A stretch of DNA of 64,000 nucleotides, from positions 62,001 through 126,000 of the forward strand of contig DEJG01000008.1 of the NCBI GenBank assembly GCA_002353295.1, written 5' to 3'. Made by a program: the position numbers and the translations under genes. Positions within the stretch are counted from its first letter, which is position 1. Each line of letters begins with the position of its first letter. Below, in pieces: positions 42,438 through 52,108 of the stretch. A model generated the notes under the pieces. The model had not been told where the DNA came from and made no database searches. It saw nothing but the letters and a program-made list of their open reading frames with translations. This DNA is from Prevotella sp. UBA2754. GTDB taxonomy: Bacteria > Bacteroidota > Bacteroidia > Bacteroidales > Bacteroidaceae.

Positions 42438-43358
42438 ATGACTTGGTTAGTATTAGCATTTTTATCGGCAGCATTGTTAGGCTGCTATGATACGTTGAAG
42501 AAGGTGGCACTGAAGGACAACGCAGTTATTCCAGTGCTTTTTTTCAACACCTTTTTTTCTTCGTTGATATTCCTTCCGCTGATTATTTTGAGCGGGGCAA
42601 CGGATATACTTGATGACAGTATTTTCCATGTTGGAAGGGGTGGATGGGAGATGCATAAATACATCGTATTGAAAGCAATTCTGGTGTTGTCAAGTTGGAT
42701 TCTCGGTTATTTTGGCATGAAAAATCTTCCGTTGACCATCGTAGGTCCTATCAATGCCACCAGACCTGTGTTGGTGCTCGTGGGTGCACTATTGGTTTTC
42801 GGCGAACGGTTGAACGGTTGGCAATGGGCAGGTGTCATGATGGCTATCCTCTCGTATTTCCTGTTGAGGAAAAGCGGAAAGAAGGAAGGCATCGACTTCC
42901 GTCATGACAAATGGATATATATGACTATCGGTGCGGCCATGTTAGGTGCCGTCAGTGGATTGTATGACAAATTTCTGATGGCACCGGAAGACCAAGGTGG
43001 TGTAGGGCTCGACCGCATGATGGTACAGTCTTGGTTCACGTTATATCAATGTGTAATGATGGTCATTCTGTTACTTGTCTTATGGTGGCCCAAGCATCAT
43101 TCAACAACACCCTTCCATTGGTCTTGGGCAATCATCGGCGTCAGCGTATTCCTGTCGGCAGCCGACTTCATGTATTTCTATTCGCTCTCCATCCCCGATG
43201 CGATGATCAGTGTCGTGTCTATGGTAAGACGTGGTAGTGTCATCGTCAGTTTTATGTTCGGTGTCATACTGTTTCATGAGAAGAATCTTCGAGCCAAGGC
43301 ACTTGACCTTGCTTTGATGTTGCTTGGTTTATTATTCCTGTATATCGGTTCAGAATAA
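42438..43358 (+). CDS. EamA/DMT-family membrane transporter
   Basis: A 306-residue inner-membrane protein with ten hydrophobic segments in two EamA repeats. The first covers about 1-140 (TWLVLAFLSAALLGCYDTLK, MKNLPLTIVGPINATRPVLV). The second covers about 150-306 (WIYMTIGAAMLGAVSGLYDK, DAMISVVSMVRRGSVIVSFM). The family moves amino acids, sugars or other metabolites, so no substrate is named. The start is taken at the ATG at 42438, three bases after the truA stop; a TTG at 42432 is also in frame. The gene carries no promoter of its own that I can see. Confidence 0.85.
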   Translation: MTWLVLAFLSAALLGCYDTLKKVALKDNAVIPVLFFNTFFSSLIFLPLIILSGATDILDDSIFHVGRGGWEMHKYIVLKAILVLSSWILGYFGMKNLPLTIVGPINATRPVLVLVGALLVFGERLNGWQWAGVMMAILSYFLLRKSGKKEGIDFRHDKWIYMTIGAAMLGAVSGLYDKFLMAPEDQGGVGLDRMMVQSWFTLYQCVMMVILLLVLWWPKHHSTTPFHWSWAIIGVSVFLSAADFMYFYSLSIPDAMISVVSMVRRGSVIVSFMFGVILFHEKNLRAKALDLALMLLGLLFLYIGSE

Positions 43359-43452
43359 TTAAGTGAAGACTTGAAATTCCGAGTGCAGAGGTAAAAGTAT
43401 TCACTAGGTTAACTGTTTGTTTGACATGATAGTAGCAAAAAATCGAATAAAA

Positions 43453-43484
43453 TTTGGTTATCTAAGCACTTATTCGTAATTTTG
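43453..43484 (+). promoter_or_regulatory. Promoter of the HAD-panB-MFS operon
   Basis: TTTG at 43453-43456, 20 bases, then TAATTTTG at 43477-43484. ATG follows ten bases later. Confidence 0.8.
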
Positions 43485-43493
43485 CACCCTGAA

Positions 43494-44126
43494 ATGGAAC
43501 AGGTAAAAGCAGCATTGTTTGATTTGGATGGCGTGGTGTTCGATACAGAACCGCAATATACGGTGTTCTGGGGAACACAATGTAGGGAGTTTCATCCTGA
43601 ACATCCAGGACTGGAACATGAAATCAAAGGACAGACCCTTGACCAGATTTACGATACTTGGTTTAATGGTGAATTGAAGGCTATTCGCCCATTGCTGACA
43701 GAACGTCTGAATGCTTTCGAACAACAGATGGACTATTCATATATTGTAGGTTTTGAATCATTTATTCATGATTTGCATCAACGTGGTGTGAAAACAGCTG
43801 TGGTGACCAGTTCCAACCAAATAAAAATGCAGAGCGTCTATCTATCGCATCCAGAGTTCAAGTCACTGTTTGATGCTATTCTGACCTCAGAAGACTTTGA
43901 ATACTCCAAGCCTCATCCCGACTGTTATCTGAAGGCTGCAGCCCGTTTCGATGCTGCTCCCAAAGAGTGTGTAGTGTTCGAGGACTCATTTAACGGACTG
44001 AAGTCGGGTAGGGCAGCAGGCATGACAGTCATAGGGCTGGCTACAACGAATGCAGCCGAGACGATAGCGCCACTGTGTGATAAAGTGATTACAAATTATA
44101 AAAGTGAAATATGGCAGGATATTTAG
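43494..44126 (+). CDS. HAD-superfamily phosphatase, beta-phosphoglucomutase-like
   Basis: A 210-residue HAD hydrolase with an alpha-helical cap. Catalytic aspartates are in FDLDGVVFDTE, a TSSNQ-type motif II is in VVTSSNQIKMQSV, motif III lysine lies in YSKPHPDCYLKAA, and motif IV is VVFEDSFNGLKSGRAAGM. It is the first gene of a unit with panB and an MFS gene; its stop overlaps the panB start by 16 bases. Association with panB could mean a pantothenate-related phosphate ester is the substrate, but that is inference only. A TTG at 43482 in frame is inside the -7 box. Confidence 0.88.
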   Translation: MEQVKAALFDLDGVVFDTEPQYTVFWGTQCREFHPEHPGLEHEIKGQTLDQIYDTWFNGELKAIRPLLTERLNAFEQQMDYSYIVGFESFIHDLHQRGVKTAVVTSSNQIKMQSVYLSHPEFKSLFDAILTSEDFEYSKPHPDCYLKAAARFDAAPKECVVFEDSFNGLKSGRAAGMTVIGLATTNAAETIAPLCDKVITNYKSEIWQDI

Positions 44127-44932
44127 TTAGTGACTCACGTAAAGTGACGACACACCGTTTTATTGAAATGAAACAAAAAGGAGAGAAAATCTCCATGTTG
44201 ACATCTTATGATTTTACCACAGCAGGTATTGTTGACAGTGCTGGAATTGACGGAATTTTGATTGGCGACTCTGCATCAAACGTGATGGCTGGTAATCAGA
44301 CAACCCTGCCAATGACGGTCGACCAGATGATTTATCATGCGCGTTCGGTTGTTAAAGCAGTAAAGCGTGCTTTGGTTGTTTGTGATATGCCTTTTGGCAG
44401 TTATCAGGTTAATGCAGCCGAAGGTGTTTCTAATGCCATTCGCATCATGAAGGAGAGTGGTTGCGATGCACTGAAGCTGGAAGGTGGTGTTGAGATTGTT
44501 GATACTGTAAAACGTATTCTCGATGCCGGTATTCCTGTGATGGCCCATCTCGGATTGACCCCTCAGAGTATCAATAAATTCGGAACCTATGCTGTGCGTG
44601 CCAAAGAACAAGAGGAAGCCGACAAGTTGATATCAGATGCCAAGTTGATGGCTGAAGTAGGATGCTTCGCCGTAACATTAGAGAAGGTTCCTGCCAAACT
44701 CGCCGCTGAAGTATCAAAGGCAATCAGCGTGCCCACCATTGGTATCGGTGCGGGTAACGGTACTGACGGACAGATTCTTGTTGTTGCCGACATGCTTGGA
44801 ATGACTAAGGGATTTTCTCCCCGTTTCCTTCGCCGTTATGCTGATTTGAATACGGTAATGACTGATGCAATTGGTAATTACGTGGCAGACGTGAAGAACG
44901 GTGACTTCCCCAACGAGAGCGAATCATATTAA
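44111..44932 (+). CDS. panB: 3-methyl-2-oxobutanoate hydroxymethyltransferase
   Basis: A 273-residue TIM-barrel enzyme that makes ketopantoate from alpha-ketoisovalerate and methylene-tetrahydrofolate. Motifs: ISMLTSYDFTTAGIVDSAGI; ILIGDSASNVMAG with the metal ligands; DMPFGSYQV; KLEGGVE; VPTIGIGAGNGTDGQILV; and KGFSPRFLRRY. PanC and panD are 35 kb away in another operon, so pantothenate synthesis is split in this genome. PanE is not in view. Confidence 0.96.
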   Translation: MAGYLVSDSRKVTTHRFIEMKQKGEKISMLTSYDFTTAGIVDSAGIDGILIGDSASNVMAGNQTTLPMTVDQMIYHARSVVKAVKRALVVCDMPFGSYQVNAAEGVSNAIRIMKESGCDALKLEGGVEIVDTVKRILDAGIPVMAHLGLTPQSINKFGTYAVRAKEQEEADKLISDAKLMAEVGCFAVTLEKVPAKLAAEVSKAISVPTIGIGAGNGTDGQILVVADMLGMTKGFSPRFLRRYADLNTVMTDAIGNYVADVKNGDFPNESESY

Positions 44933-46111
44933 ATGAACAGTCAAAACACACCCGTACATATCAAGCTCTGGCACAGAGAGTTTTGGCAATTAGCTTTAGC
45001 TAATTTACTGCTTTCAATGTCAGTCTATAGCCTCATTCCTGTCTTGCCTAAATGGCTGATATGTGAAGAGAATTTCTCAATGCTTGAAGTTGGTTGTTCG
45101 ATGGGTGTTTTTGCTTTGGGGCTTTTTCTGACCGGTCCGTTTGTCTCGTACTTGGTACAACATTATCGCCGGAATAATGTATGCCTTTGGGCTATTACTG
45201 GCCTCATCGTGTGTCTGGCTCTACTAAAATATGTCGACACGCTTAAAAGCGAATTTGTCGAATGGTGGCTGATTATGATTCAGCGGTTTGTTCTCGGAGC
45301 ATTGTTTGGTCTTGCGCAGATGGTGCTGGCCAGTACACTCATCATTGACACGTGTGAATCTTTTCAGCGCACCGAGGCCAATCACAGTGCTTCGTGGTTT
45401 GGCCGATTCGCATTGTCGCTAGGTCCGTTAGCGGGTGTCGTAGTTGACCAATTGTGGGGAACGGGAATGGTGATACAGGTTGCAATGGGATTAGCATTAG
45501 CTGCAATGATGCTGATTAAAATGGTTGATTTCCCTTTCCGTGCACCAGAAGATCATGTACACGTATTCAGCTATGATCGTTTTTGGTTGGGGCAGGGTGG
45601 TGTCTTGTTTTTGAATTTAATAATAATTACTGTAGCACTCGGAATTACCATCGGCCAAATGGAGCAAGTAACGGATTTTGCAATGATGATGACCGGCTTT
45701 CTGCTAGCACTTCTGGCACAGCGTTTTATGTTTCGTGATGCTGAACTGAAGAGCGAAGTAGTGACAGCATTGATACTGCTATTGGCAGCCCAAATCATAC
45801 ATCAGACACAGCGTACGGAAGTGGCTTGCTATATTTCATCCGTCTTCGTGGGTATGTCAACGGGCATTGCAGGTACACGCTTTTTACTTTTCTTTATCAA
45901 GTTGAGCCGTCACTGTCAGCGTGGTACGTCACAAAGCACCTTTATGCTTGCTTGGGAGTCAGGTTTGGCATTAGGCGTCGGTTTGAATTACATCATGCAC
46001 GACATACTTCCCGGCCAGAACACTTTAGTGGCCATAGGACTATCTGTTGTGGCTCTACTGATGTATCATCTTCACACGCACAGATGGTTTATGATTCATA
46101 AGAATCGCTAA
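44933..46111 (+). CDS. MFS transporter
   Basis: A 392-residue inner-membrane carrier with 12 hydrophobic segments. The opening (LALANLLLSMSVYSLIPVLP), the loop FFLTGPFVSYLVQ-like region near 65-75, and RFVLGALFGLAQMVLASTLI fit a drug/metabolite-type MFS family. The ATG follows the panB stop with no gap. The TAA overlaps the stop of the convergent AddB-like gene. Pantothenate or a precursor would be a natural cargo given its position, but nothing in the sequence shows it. Confidence 0.85.
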   Translation: MNSQNTPVHIKLWHREFWQLALANLLLSMSVYSLIPVLPKWLICEENFSMLEVGCSMGVFALGLFLTGPFVSYLVQHYRRNNVCLWAITGLIVCLALLKYVDTLKSEFVEWWLIMIQRFVLGALFGLAQMVLASTLIIDTCESFQRTEANHSASWFGRFALSLGPLAGVVVDQLWGTGMVIQVAMGLALAAMMLIKMVDFPFRAPEDHVHVFSYDRFWLGQGGVLFLNLIIITVALGITIGQMEQVTDFAMMMTGFLLALLAQRFMFRDAELKSEVVTALILLLAAQIIHQTQRTEVACYISSVFVGMSTGIAGTRFLLFFIKLSRHCQRGTSQSTFMLAWESGLALGVGLNYIMHDILPGQNTLVAIGLSVVALLMYHLHTHRWFMIHKNR

Positions 46112-48867
46112 ACCTTTCCACACAGTTGAGCATAGGGACATCCACTGCATGTCTTAGGATCAGTAGCAGGCTGGAATGGAAGCTCTGGGTTGAACATTTC
46201 GTCAACGCACGTTTGCAATTTTTCAATGAAATCAGTGATGAACGGTTGAACATCCACAATTTTATCTTTCCCAAAACAAAGCGTCGGATCATAGTTTTCC
46301 TCTGCAGAATGCTGTATGAAGAGTAGGGCAGGACTGACGGGCAAATGATGAGGATTATACTTACTGCTCTCACTGACGATGGTACTGTATAATAATGTCT
46401 GGAGATAATATCCATGATGCGACTTGTTGTCCGTAAAGATGCTCTCAACGTCAGCCAGAGGCGTAAGTTTTCCTCCACCAGTCTTATAGTCAATAACACG
46501 AATGTGCTCTTGTCCGCCAGTCATCACGGCATCCAGTCGGTCAATGCTTCCTCCGATGGTCGTTGTCCATGAGGAATCGGCATGGTGTACGGTGAAGTCT
46601 TTAACGACTTCGTATTCCAGTTTATAAATATCAAACGGTGCCAGCTGTAAGTCGAGTTGCATAAGTTGTCTTACATAATGAATGATTACCTCGCGGTTGA
46701 TGAGTTGTAATCCATTGTAGTCTTTCTGATGCGGGAACTGCTCATGAAAGGCTTTATCGACAGCCAATTCGATAGCAACTTTTGAGTCGAGCACCTGTTT
46801 CAGTTGTTGACGCTCAATCCGATGACTCTGTTGTGTTAGTTGTTGATAGATATACTGGGCAGCTGCATGAAAAACGATACCGAAGATACGGTCGTCCATC
46901 AATACATCCTCCTCGTCGGGGTCTTTTAAACCACATGCATAGCGATAGAAGAAACGCAATTGACAACGACGATAGGAATTGATGGCTGTAGGTGTGAGTA
47001 ATGCATGAAACGTGTCGGTTTGTTTTTCAAACCGTTCTTTAAGCAGTTGCATGACGTGAGGTGACTTTTCTATTGCCTTAGCTTTTCTCGGCAGTGACAA
47101 TTGTCCTGCTTTCAATGTATACTGCTGTATGGGATGTCCACTTTCAACCATCAGCTGAAGCATGAAGCGACTCATTTCTCCCGTATGCCCGTCATTCGTA
47201 GAATTGTTATAGAGTAGCGTTACGTCTGATGCTCGTTGCAATATTCGATGAAAATAGTATGAATAGATAGCCGTCTTGTGGTCAACCGTTGTCAGTTCAT
47301 ATGCTTTGCGTAAACTATGGGGAATGAAAGAACTGTCGTTGACTCCCTTAGGCATATTGCCATCGTTGCAAGAAAGCATCAATACATGATCGAAATCCAG
47401 GTTTCGCGATTCAAGAATACCCATTATCTGTACACCTTCGGCAGGTTCGCCATGAAAAGGGATTGCGGTCGACTGAACCAGTTGATTCAGCAACCGTTGA
47501 AGTGTAGTCATGTCCACAGATAAATCACCGCTGGAGACAAGTCCCAGAATGCGATTGACGAGCGTATAGGTGCGAAACAAGGCTTCGTCGCGCAAAGAGT
47601 CGTTTGCATGATCTTGATGGGCTTGCTGGGCAATTTGCTGCAAGAGCCTTGCTATCCATTGCAACACTGTTTCGGTCTGGAAAAGACCTGTCGGCTGGCA
47701 GCTATACAGCATTTCGTCTGTCAGGTATTTGGCATAGGGATGACGATGTACACTGGCCATCATGCGAGGACTACGTCCTCCCGTGTGCAGATTCATCAGA
47801 ATATTTATTAACGATGCTGCAGGTGTCTGAGAGAGTGGGTAACCCGTTGTGATGTTTGCTTTTTCCACCTCAGGTGGAATACTATGAATCACTACAGGCA
47901 AAAGATTTTCGTCACACAATAGTACTGCTGTTCGCCTTCCGTCAGCATATCGCCGATGTTCTTTGAGCCACGTACTGACATAATGTGCCTGAATGTTTTC
48001 AGTTGGTGCTGATATAAAACTGATTTGTTTGGGTTGTTGGAATTGTCGATAGATGTCGTCATTCTGTATATCCAGTTCATTGGGGAACTCATCGAGATAT
48101 TGCGAGATATAGTGGCCTGCTTCATGCTGTCGCATATAGTAATGGTCAAAATCCCAATAGAAAAAAGCTTTGCCATCCTGTTTCAGTCGGCGGAAAATCC
48201 GTTTCTCAACCTGATGAAGCAGATTAAATCCTACGAACAGATATCGGTCGTAGTCGAAAGTGAGGCTTGGATTTTCTGCTACCTGACGATAGAGAGCGCC
48301 TTCATATGTTAATTGCTGTTTCTCCAAATGGGAATTAAAATGATGATAGATATCGGCAAAACGACTCCAGAGTTTCAAGAAGCGTTCTTTTAGTTCACTG
48401 TTATGACTGTCGGAGAAATTGCTGAAGAACTGACGAATGATGGCTCTCTGTTCATCGGTCAGATAACTGATATCGTCCAATTCGTGAATGTCGCGCAGAT
48501 TGGCAAACACCTTGTCGGCATCGGCCATATTTTTATCGATATCATCAAAATCAGCCAGTAGAAGTTGTCCCCACCCATAGAAACGATCAAGTGTTTCGTC
48601 AGACTCAGTGCATGAACAGAAAGACTGATGGAGATCGCATATTAACTTGATAGGGTCGGCAACTGTAAACGATGATTGCGAACGGAACAGATCGCTAATC
48701 GTGATGTAAGCCGGACTCCATAATGGGCACCCAGCTTCACGCGCTAGATACTCATTAATGAATAATAAGGCACGTTTATTGGGAAATACAATGGCTGTAT
48801 TAGACAGGTCGTGTCCATACTTGCGGATGATATCCTCTGCTACATATTCTAAAAAACTTTTGGTCAT
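46108..48867 (-). CDS. addB: PD-(D/E)XK nuclease, AddB-like
   Basis: A 919-residue partner of the AddA-like helicase for double-strand-break end processing. The N-terminal part is a degenerate helicase (NTAIVFPNKRALLFINEYLA). The C-terminal nuclease shows MDDRIFGIVFHAAAQYIYQQ, an EYEVVKDFTV-type strand, and the catalytic IRVIDYKTGGG. A likely iron-sulphur staple is formed by the cysteine in RRCQLRFFYRYACG and those in KTCSGCPYAQLCGK. Start codon is four bases after addA's stop. Typical AddB is longer (about 1150), but Bacteroidetes versions are near this size. Confidence 0.88.
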   Translation of the reverse strand: MTKSFLEYVAEDIIRKYGHDLSNTAIVFPNKRALLFINEYLAREAGCPLWSPAYITISDLFRSQSSFTVADPIKLICDLHQSFCSCTESDETLDRFYGWGQLLLADFDDIDKNMADADKVFANLRDIHELDDISYLTDEQRAIIRQFFSNFSDSHNSELKERFLKLWSRFADIYHHFNSHLEKQQLTYEGALYRQVAENPSLTFDYDRYLFVGFNLLHQVEKRIFRRLKQDGKAFFYWDFDHYYMRQHEAGHYISQYLDEFPNELDIQNDDIYRQFQQPKQISFISAPTENIQAHYVSTWLKEHRRYADGRRTAVLLCDENLLPVVIHSIPPEVEKANITTGYPLSQTPAASLINILMNLHTGGRSPRMMASVHRHPYAKYLTDEMLYSCQPTGLFQTETVLQWIARLLQQIAQQAHQDHANDSLRDEALFRTYTLVNRILGLVSSGDLSVDMTTLQRLLNQLVQSTAIPFHGEPAEGVQIMGILESRNLDFDHVLMLSCNDGNMPKGVNDSSFIPHSLRKAYELTTVDHKTAIYSYYFHRILQRASDVTLLYNNSTNDGHTGEMSRFMLQLMVESGHPIQQYTLKAGQLSLPRKAKAIEKSPHVMQLLKERFEKQTDTFHALLTPTAINSYRRCQLRFFYRYACGLKDPDEEDVLMDDRIFGIVFHAAAQYIYQQLTQQSHRIERQQLKQVLDSKVAIELAVDKAFHEQFPHQKDYNGLQLINREVIIHYVRQLMQLDLQLAPFDIYKLEYEVVKDFTVHHADSSWTTTIGGSIDRLDAVMTGGQEHIRVIDYKTGGGKLTPLADVESIFTDNKSHHGYYLQTLLYSTIVSESSKYNPHHLPVSPALLFIQHSAEENYDPTLCFGKDKIVDVQPFITDFIEKLQTCVDEMFNPELPFQPATDPKTCSGCPYAQLCGKV

Positions 48868-48871
48868 CGTT

Positions 48872-51800
48872 TCACTCTGGCTTTACTTCTTCAATCTTAT
48901 TGCTATAAACATACCACAGATAGCCTTCTACATGCTGATGTCCCATTTGGTGCACCAATTGCATGTATTCCCTTACTTGTTGTTGGTATTCTGGACGCGA
49001 GTGTCCAAATTTGAAGTCGACAATGATCGTTCGCTCTCCATCACTCATCACCCTGTCGGGGCGGCGCTCAACGAGTTTTCCGTCATCATCCGTAAAAAGA
49101 ATCTTGCACTCATTATAGAGTGTCCATTTGTCAGAAAACCAATTGCTGACACGAGGATCCTCCAAACGTTTACGAAGCAGAGAGGTTACCTTGGCTGCAG
49201 TAATGTCCTCGTCATAAAGAACACCTTCTTGCTCCAATTGTAAAAGGGCAGAACTGATGTCTGCTGTTGTCCGAATGGTGGAAAAGACATGATGCAGAAT
49301 ACTGCCCATTTTAATATATCCTTGCTGCGCAGTCTCTTCTTCGTCATCAGCGATAAACTCCATACTCTTGTTGCTCTGTCGGAATTCCGTATTGCTACGA
49401 TAAGATTCCAATTCGATTGGTAGCAAAAGAGGAGTTTGAAGGAAAATATTGTCTGAGTTTGTATTCGTCTGTTTGACTTCAGTATCAAGTTTGCCGTACG
49501 AGAAGAATAAGTCAGTGCTCTCGTCATCTATTCCTTCCAGTAGCGAATGTTCTAATGACAACTCAGGCAGCACACTTTCTATCAAGTAAGATCGGCTTGA
49601 CTTTGCCTTACGTTTACCGGTGACGAAAAGGTTTTTGCAGGCTCTTGTGAAAGCAACGTATAGCAAATTGAGATTATCAACCGTTAGTTGCAGGTGTTCA
49701 TTCTGGTAATCATTTTCGTAGATGGACCCTATCATTTTACTACTATAGTCAACGGGGACAATTGGAAGTTCGTTGTAGGGTGACTCTTGCGGTTCACACC
49801 AAATAGTTTCACCACGTTCCAATCGCCAGTCGCAGAAAGGCAGCAATACATGGTCATACTCCAACCCCTTACTTTTATGAATCGTCAGGATGCGTATACC
49901 GTTCAGTTCATCACTTTGGATGGTTTTCTTGTATAATTCGAGCTCCCATGCATCAATAAAAGCTTCTATTCCTGTACTATTGTCAATAGTAAATGCAGTC
50001 AGATAATCGTAGAAAGCACAAATGTATGCACTTTGTTCTTTTAATCGTTGCAGGTCAAAGATGGCATAGAGACGTTCGGTCAGTTCATAAAGAGGTAGCA
50101 TCAGCAAATCGTCAAAATGCTGAATATATGCTTCTGGCAACAGTTCGTCGTAATTGATGTCCTTCAACAAGAGTGCTGTGTCTGTCGCATCTTCACCCAA
50201 GATGTCCAAGTGATAGGATTTTACCAGACGTGCCTTTGTCAGTATATCAGTGGGGTGAATGAGCAGCCGCAGAGCGTCAATCAGCAGCTGAACAGAGGCA
50301 GAGACTCCCAGTTGGAAAGCTTCATCGCTCACAATATTGACATCAGGCATCTCTTCAGCAAAATAGTTGGCTATCAGGGCTATGATATCATTAGTGCGAA
50401 CCAAGATTGCTATGTCATTCTGAGAAACACCTTGCGCCAATAGCATTTCGACAGTTTCCTTTATATATAATAAGGTATGCTCTTGATAATCCTCAGCCGT
50501 CAAGAGTCTGATTTCCACATATCCTTTCTCTTCACGTCGTTCAGGCACCTCCTGCTTGACATCTGCATATGCATTCCTTAACTGCTTTGCACCCGTTTCG
50601 TTTTGCTCGCTCAGAGTTTGGCATTCTATTTGTGCTGCCTTCTCGAAGAAAGCATTATTGAATGCAATGATATGGCGTTCCGAGCGATAGTTGGTTTGCA
50701 GCGTTTTCACATCCATCATGTCATTAGAGAACTGCTGCTCTATATTATTGAGTAAGCGCCAGTCACCCGAACGCCAGCGATACACACTTTGCTTCACATC
50801 ACCCACAATCAGATTCTCTGATTCAGCATGACTCATGCATTCTTGCATCAGGATTTTGAAATTCTGCCACTGCACTGTGCTGGTGTCTTGAAACTCATCA
50901 ATCATGATGTATTGGAGTTGAGCTCCTATTTTCTCAAAGATAAATGGTGTATCGCTCTCTTGAATAAGCGCATGCAACAGATGTTGGGTATTGCTTAACA
51001 GAAAGACATTAGCATCATCGTTGATTTCTTTCACCTTCTGCTCAATGCTTCCGAGCAGGCGTAGGTTGTTGAGATGATTCAATGTCAGTTGGGCTGACTG
51101 ATAGAGCTTCCATTGTTTTTCACGTTCCTCCATAGCAAAGCGGAGCATGGGCATCAATACCTGGTCAGCCAACATATACAGTTCTTCTGCACGTGGATGA
51201 GTTTTGGTATACCAGTTTTCTGGAGCATCAAGGGCTTTCAGCGCTGTGGCATTCACGATGGCAGGACTAAAATCACCATTTTTGATTTTCTGAAAGAAAC
51301 TGGACACGCCACGAGTGGTATTCTTGATGTCGGCAACAGAAAAGCCCTCTTGCTCCAGTGTGTCGAAATAACTGGAAGCAATGGTTAACATTCGTTCCTT
51401 GGCTTGATCGCGAAGATTCCGAAGGGTTTTGGTGTAATTATCAAAAAAATCTTCTTCTCCCATCTTTGCATTGAGTGCCTGCCGATGATCCTTATAATAA
51501 TCGCGGAAGATAGTCTTTCCGAAATTTTTAATTTGGCGAATAAAACTCGTTTTCTTTTCGTCACTACTGCTCCAACTTTTGTCTTCGCTCAAATTAGTCA
51601 TGATGTAGTGCAACAGCCATTGCAGAATTGCATCCGTATGTTTGAGTTGGTCAACCAACTGGTCGACAGCCATTTCCTCGACCTGATCACCGCTCAATCC
51701 AACGCGCAGATTAGCTGTGAGTTCTAATTCGCGAGCCAGATTGCGTAGTACGCTTTGGAAGAACGAGTCGATGGTTTGAACTCGGAAGCTATTGTAATTG

Positions 51801-52108
51801 TGGAGTAATAGATGTAACGCTTCACCTGCACGTTGCCGAATACATTCTCGAGACAGTCCCGTATCTGTTTCTATTTTATTCACATAACTCTCAGAATCAG
51901 CCAATTGCTTCCATATCCCATACAGTTGGCTGAGAATACGCATCTTCATCTCTTCTGTAGCCTTATTGGTAAAGGTTACAGCCAGAATAGCGCGATAGTT
52001 TTGTGGATTCTGTACTAACAGCTTGATATATTCTGTCGCCAGTGTAAAAGTCTTACCGCTTCCTGCACTGGCTTTATATACGATCAAAGATTTTCTGGCA
52101 CCTACCAT
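48872..52108 (-). CDS. addA: UvrD-family helicase-nuclease, AddA-like
   Basis: A 1078-residue SF1A helicase with a C-terminal nuclease. Motifs: Walker A YKASAGSGKTFTLATEY; TFTNKATEEMKMRIL; IMIDEFQDTSTVQW; GDVKQSVYRWRSGDWRLL; TNYRSERHIIAFNN; ILTIHKSKGLEYDHVLLP; and YVAFTRACKNLFVTGKRK. The nuclease is at the end, with IIVDFKFGHSRPEYQQQVRE. Together with the gene downstream it should form an AddAB/RexAB complex that loads recombinase at Chi-like sites. It overlaps the DUF5686 stop by seven bases. Confidence 0.92.
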   Translation of the reverse strand: MVGARKSLIVYKASAGSGKTFTLATEYIKLLVQNPQNYRAILAVTFTNKATEEMKMRILSQLYGIWKQLADSESYVNKIETDTGLSRECIRQRAGEALHLLLHNYNSFRVQTIDSFFQSVLRNLARELELTANLRVGLSGDQVEEMAVDQLVDQLKHTDAILQWLLHYIMTNLSEDKSWSSSDEKKTSFIRQIKNFGKTIFRDYYKDHRQALNAKMGEEDFFDNYTKTLRNLRDQAKERMLTIASSYFDTLEQEGFSVADIKNTTRGVSSFFQKIKNGDFSPAIVNATALKALDAPENWYTKTHPRAEELYMLADQVLMPMLRFAMEEREKQWKLYQSAQLTLNHLNNLRLLGSIEQKVKEINDDANVFLLSNTQHLLHALIQESDTPFIFEKIGAQLQYIMIDEFQDTSTVQWQNFKILMQECMSHAESENLIVGDVKQSVYRWRSGDWRLLNNIEQQFSNDMMDVKTLQTNYRSERHIIAFNNAFFEKAAQIECQTLSEQNETGAKQLRNAYADVKQEVPERREEKGYVEIRLLTAEDYQEHTLLYIKETVEMLLAQGVSQNDIAILVRTNDIIALIANYFAEEMPDVNIVSDEAFQLGVSASVQLLIDALRLLIHPTDILTKARLVKSYHLDILGEDATDTALLLKDINYDELLPEAYIQHFDDLLMLPLYELTERLYAIFDLQRLKEQSAYICAFYDYLTAFTIDNSTGIEAFIDAWELELYKKTIQSDELNGIRILTIHKSKGLEYDHVLLPFCDWRLERGETIWCEPQESPYNELPIVPVDYSSKMIGSIYENDYQNEHLQLTVDNLNLLYVAFTRACKNLFVTGKRKAKSSRSYLIESVLPELSLEHSLLEGIDDESTDLFFSYGKLDTEVKQTNTNSDNIFLQTPLLLPIELESYRSNTEFRQSNKSMEFIADDEEETAQQGYIKMGSILHHVFSTIRTTADISSALLQLEQEGVLYDEDITAAKVTSLLRKRLEDPRVSNWFSDKWTLYNECKILFTDDDGKLVERRPDRVMSDGERTIIVDFKFGHSRPEYQQQVREYMQLVHQMGHQHVEGYLWYVYSNKIEEVKPE

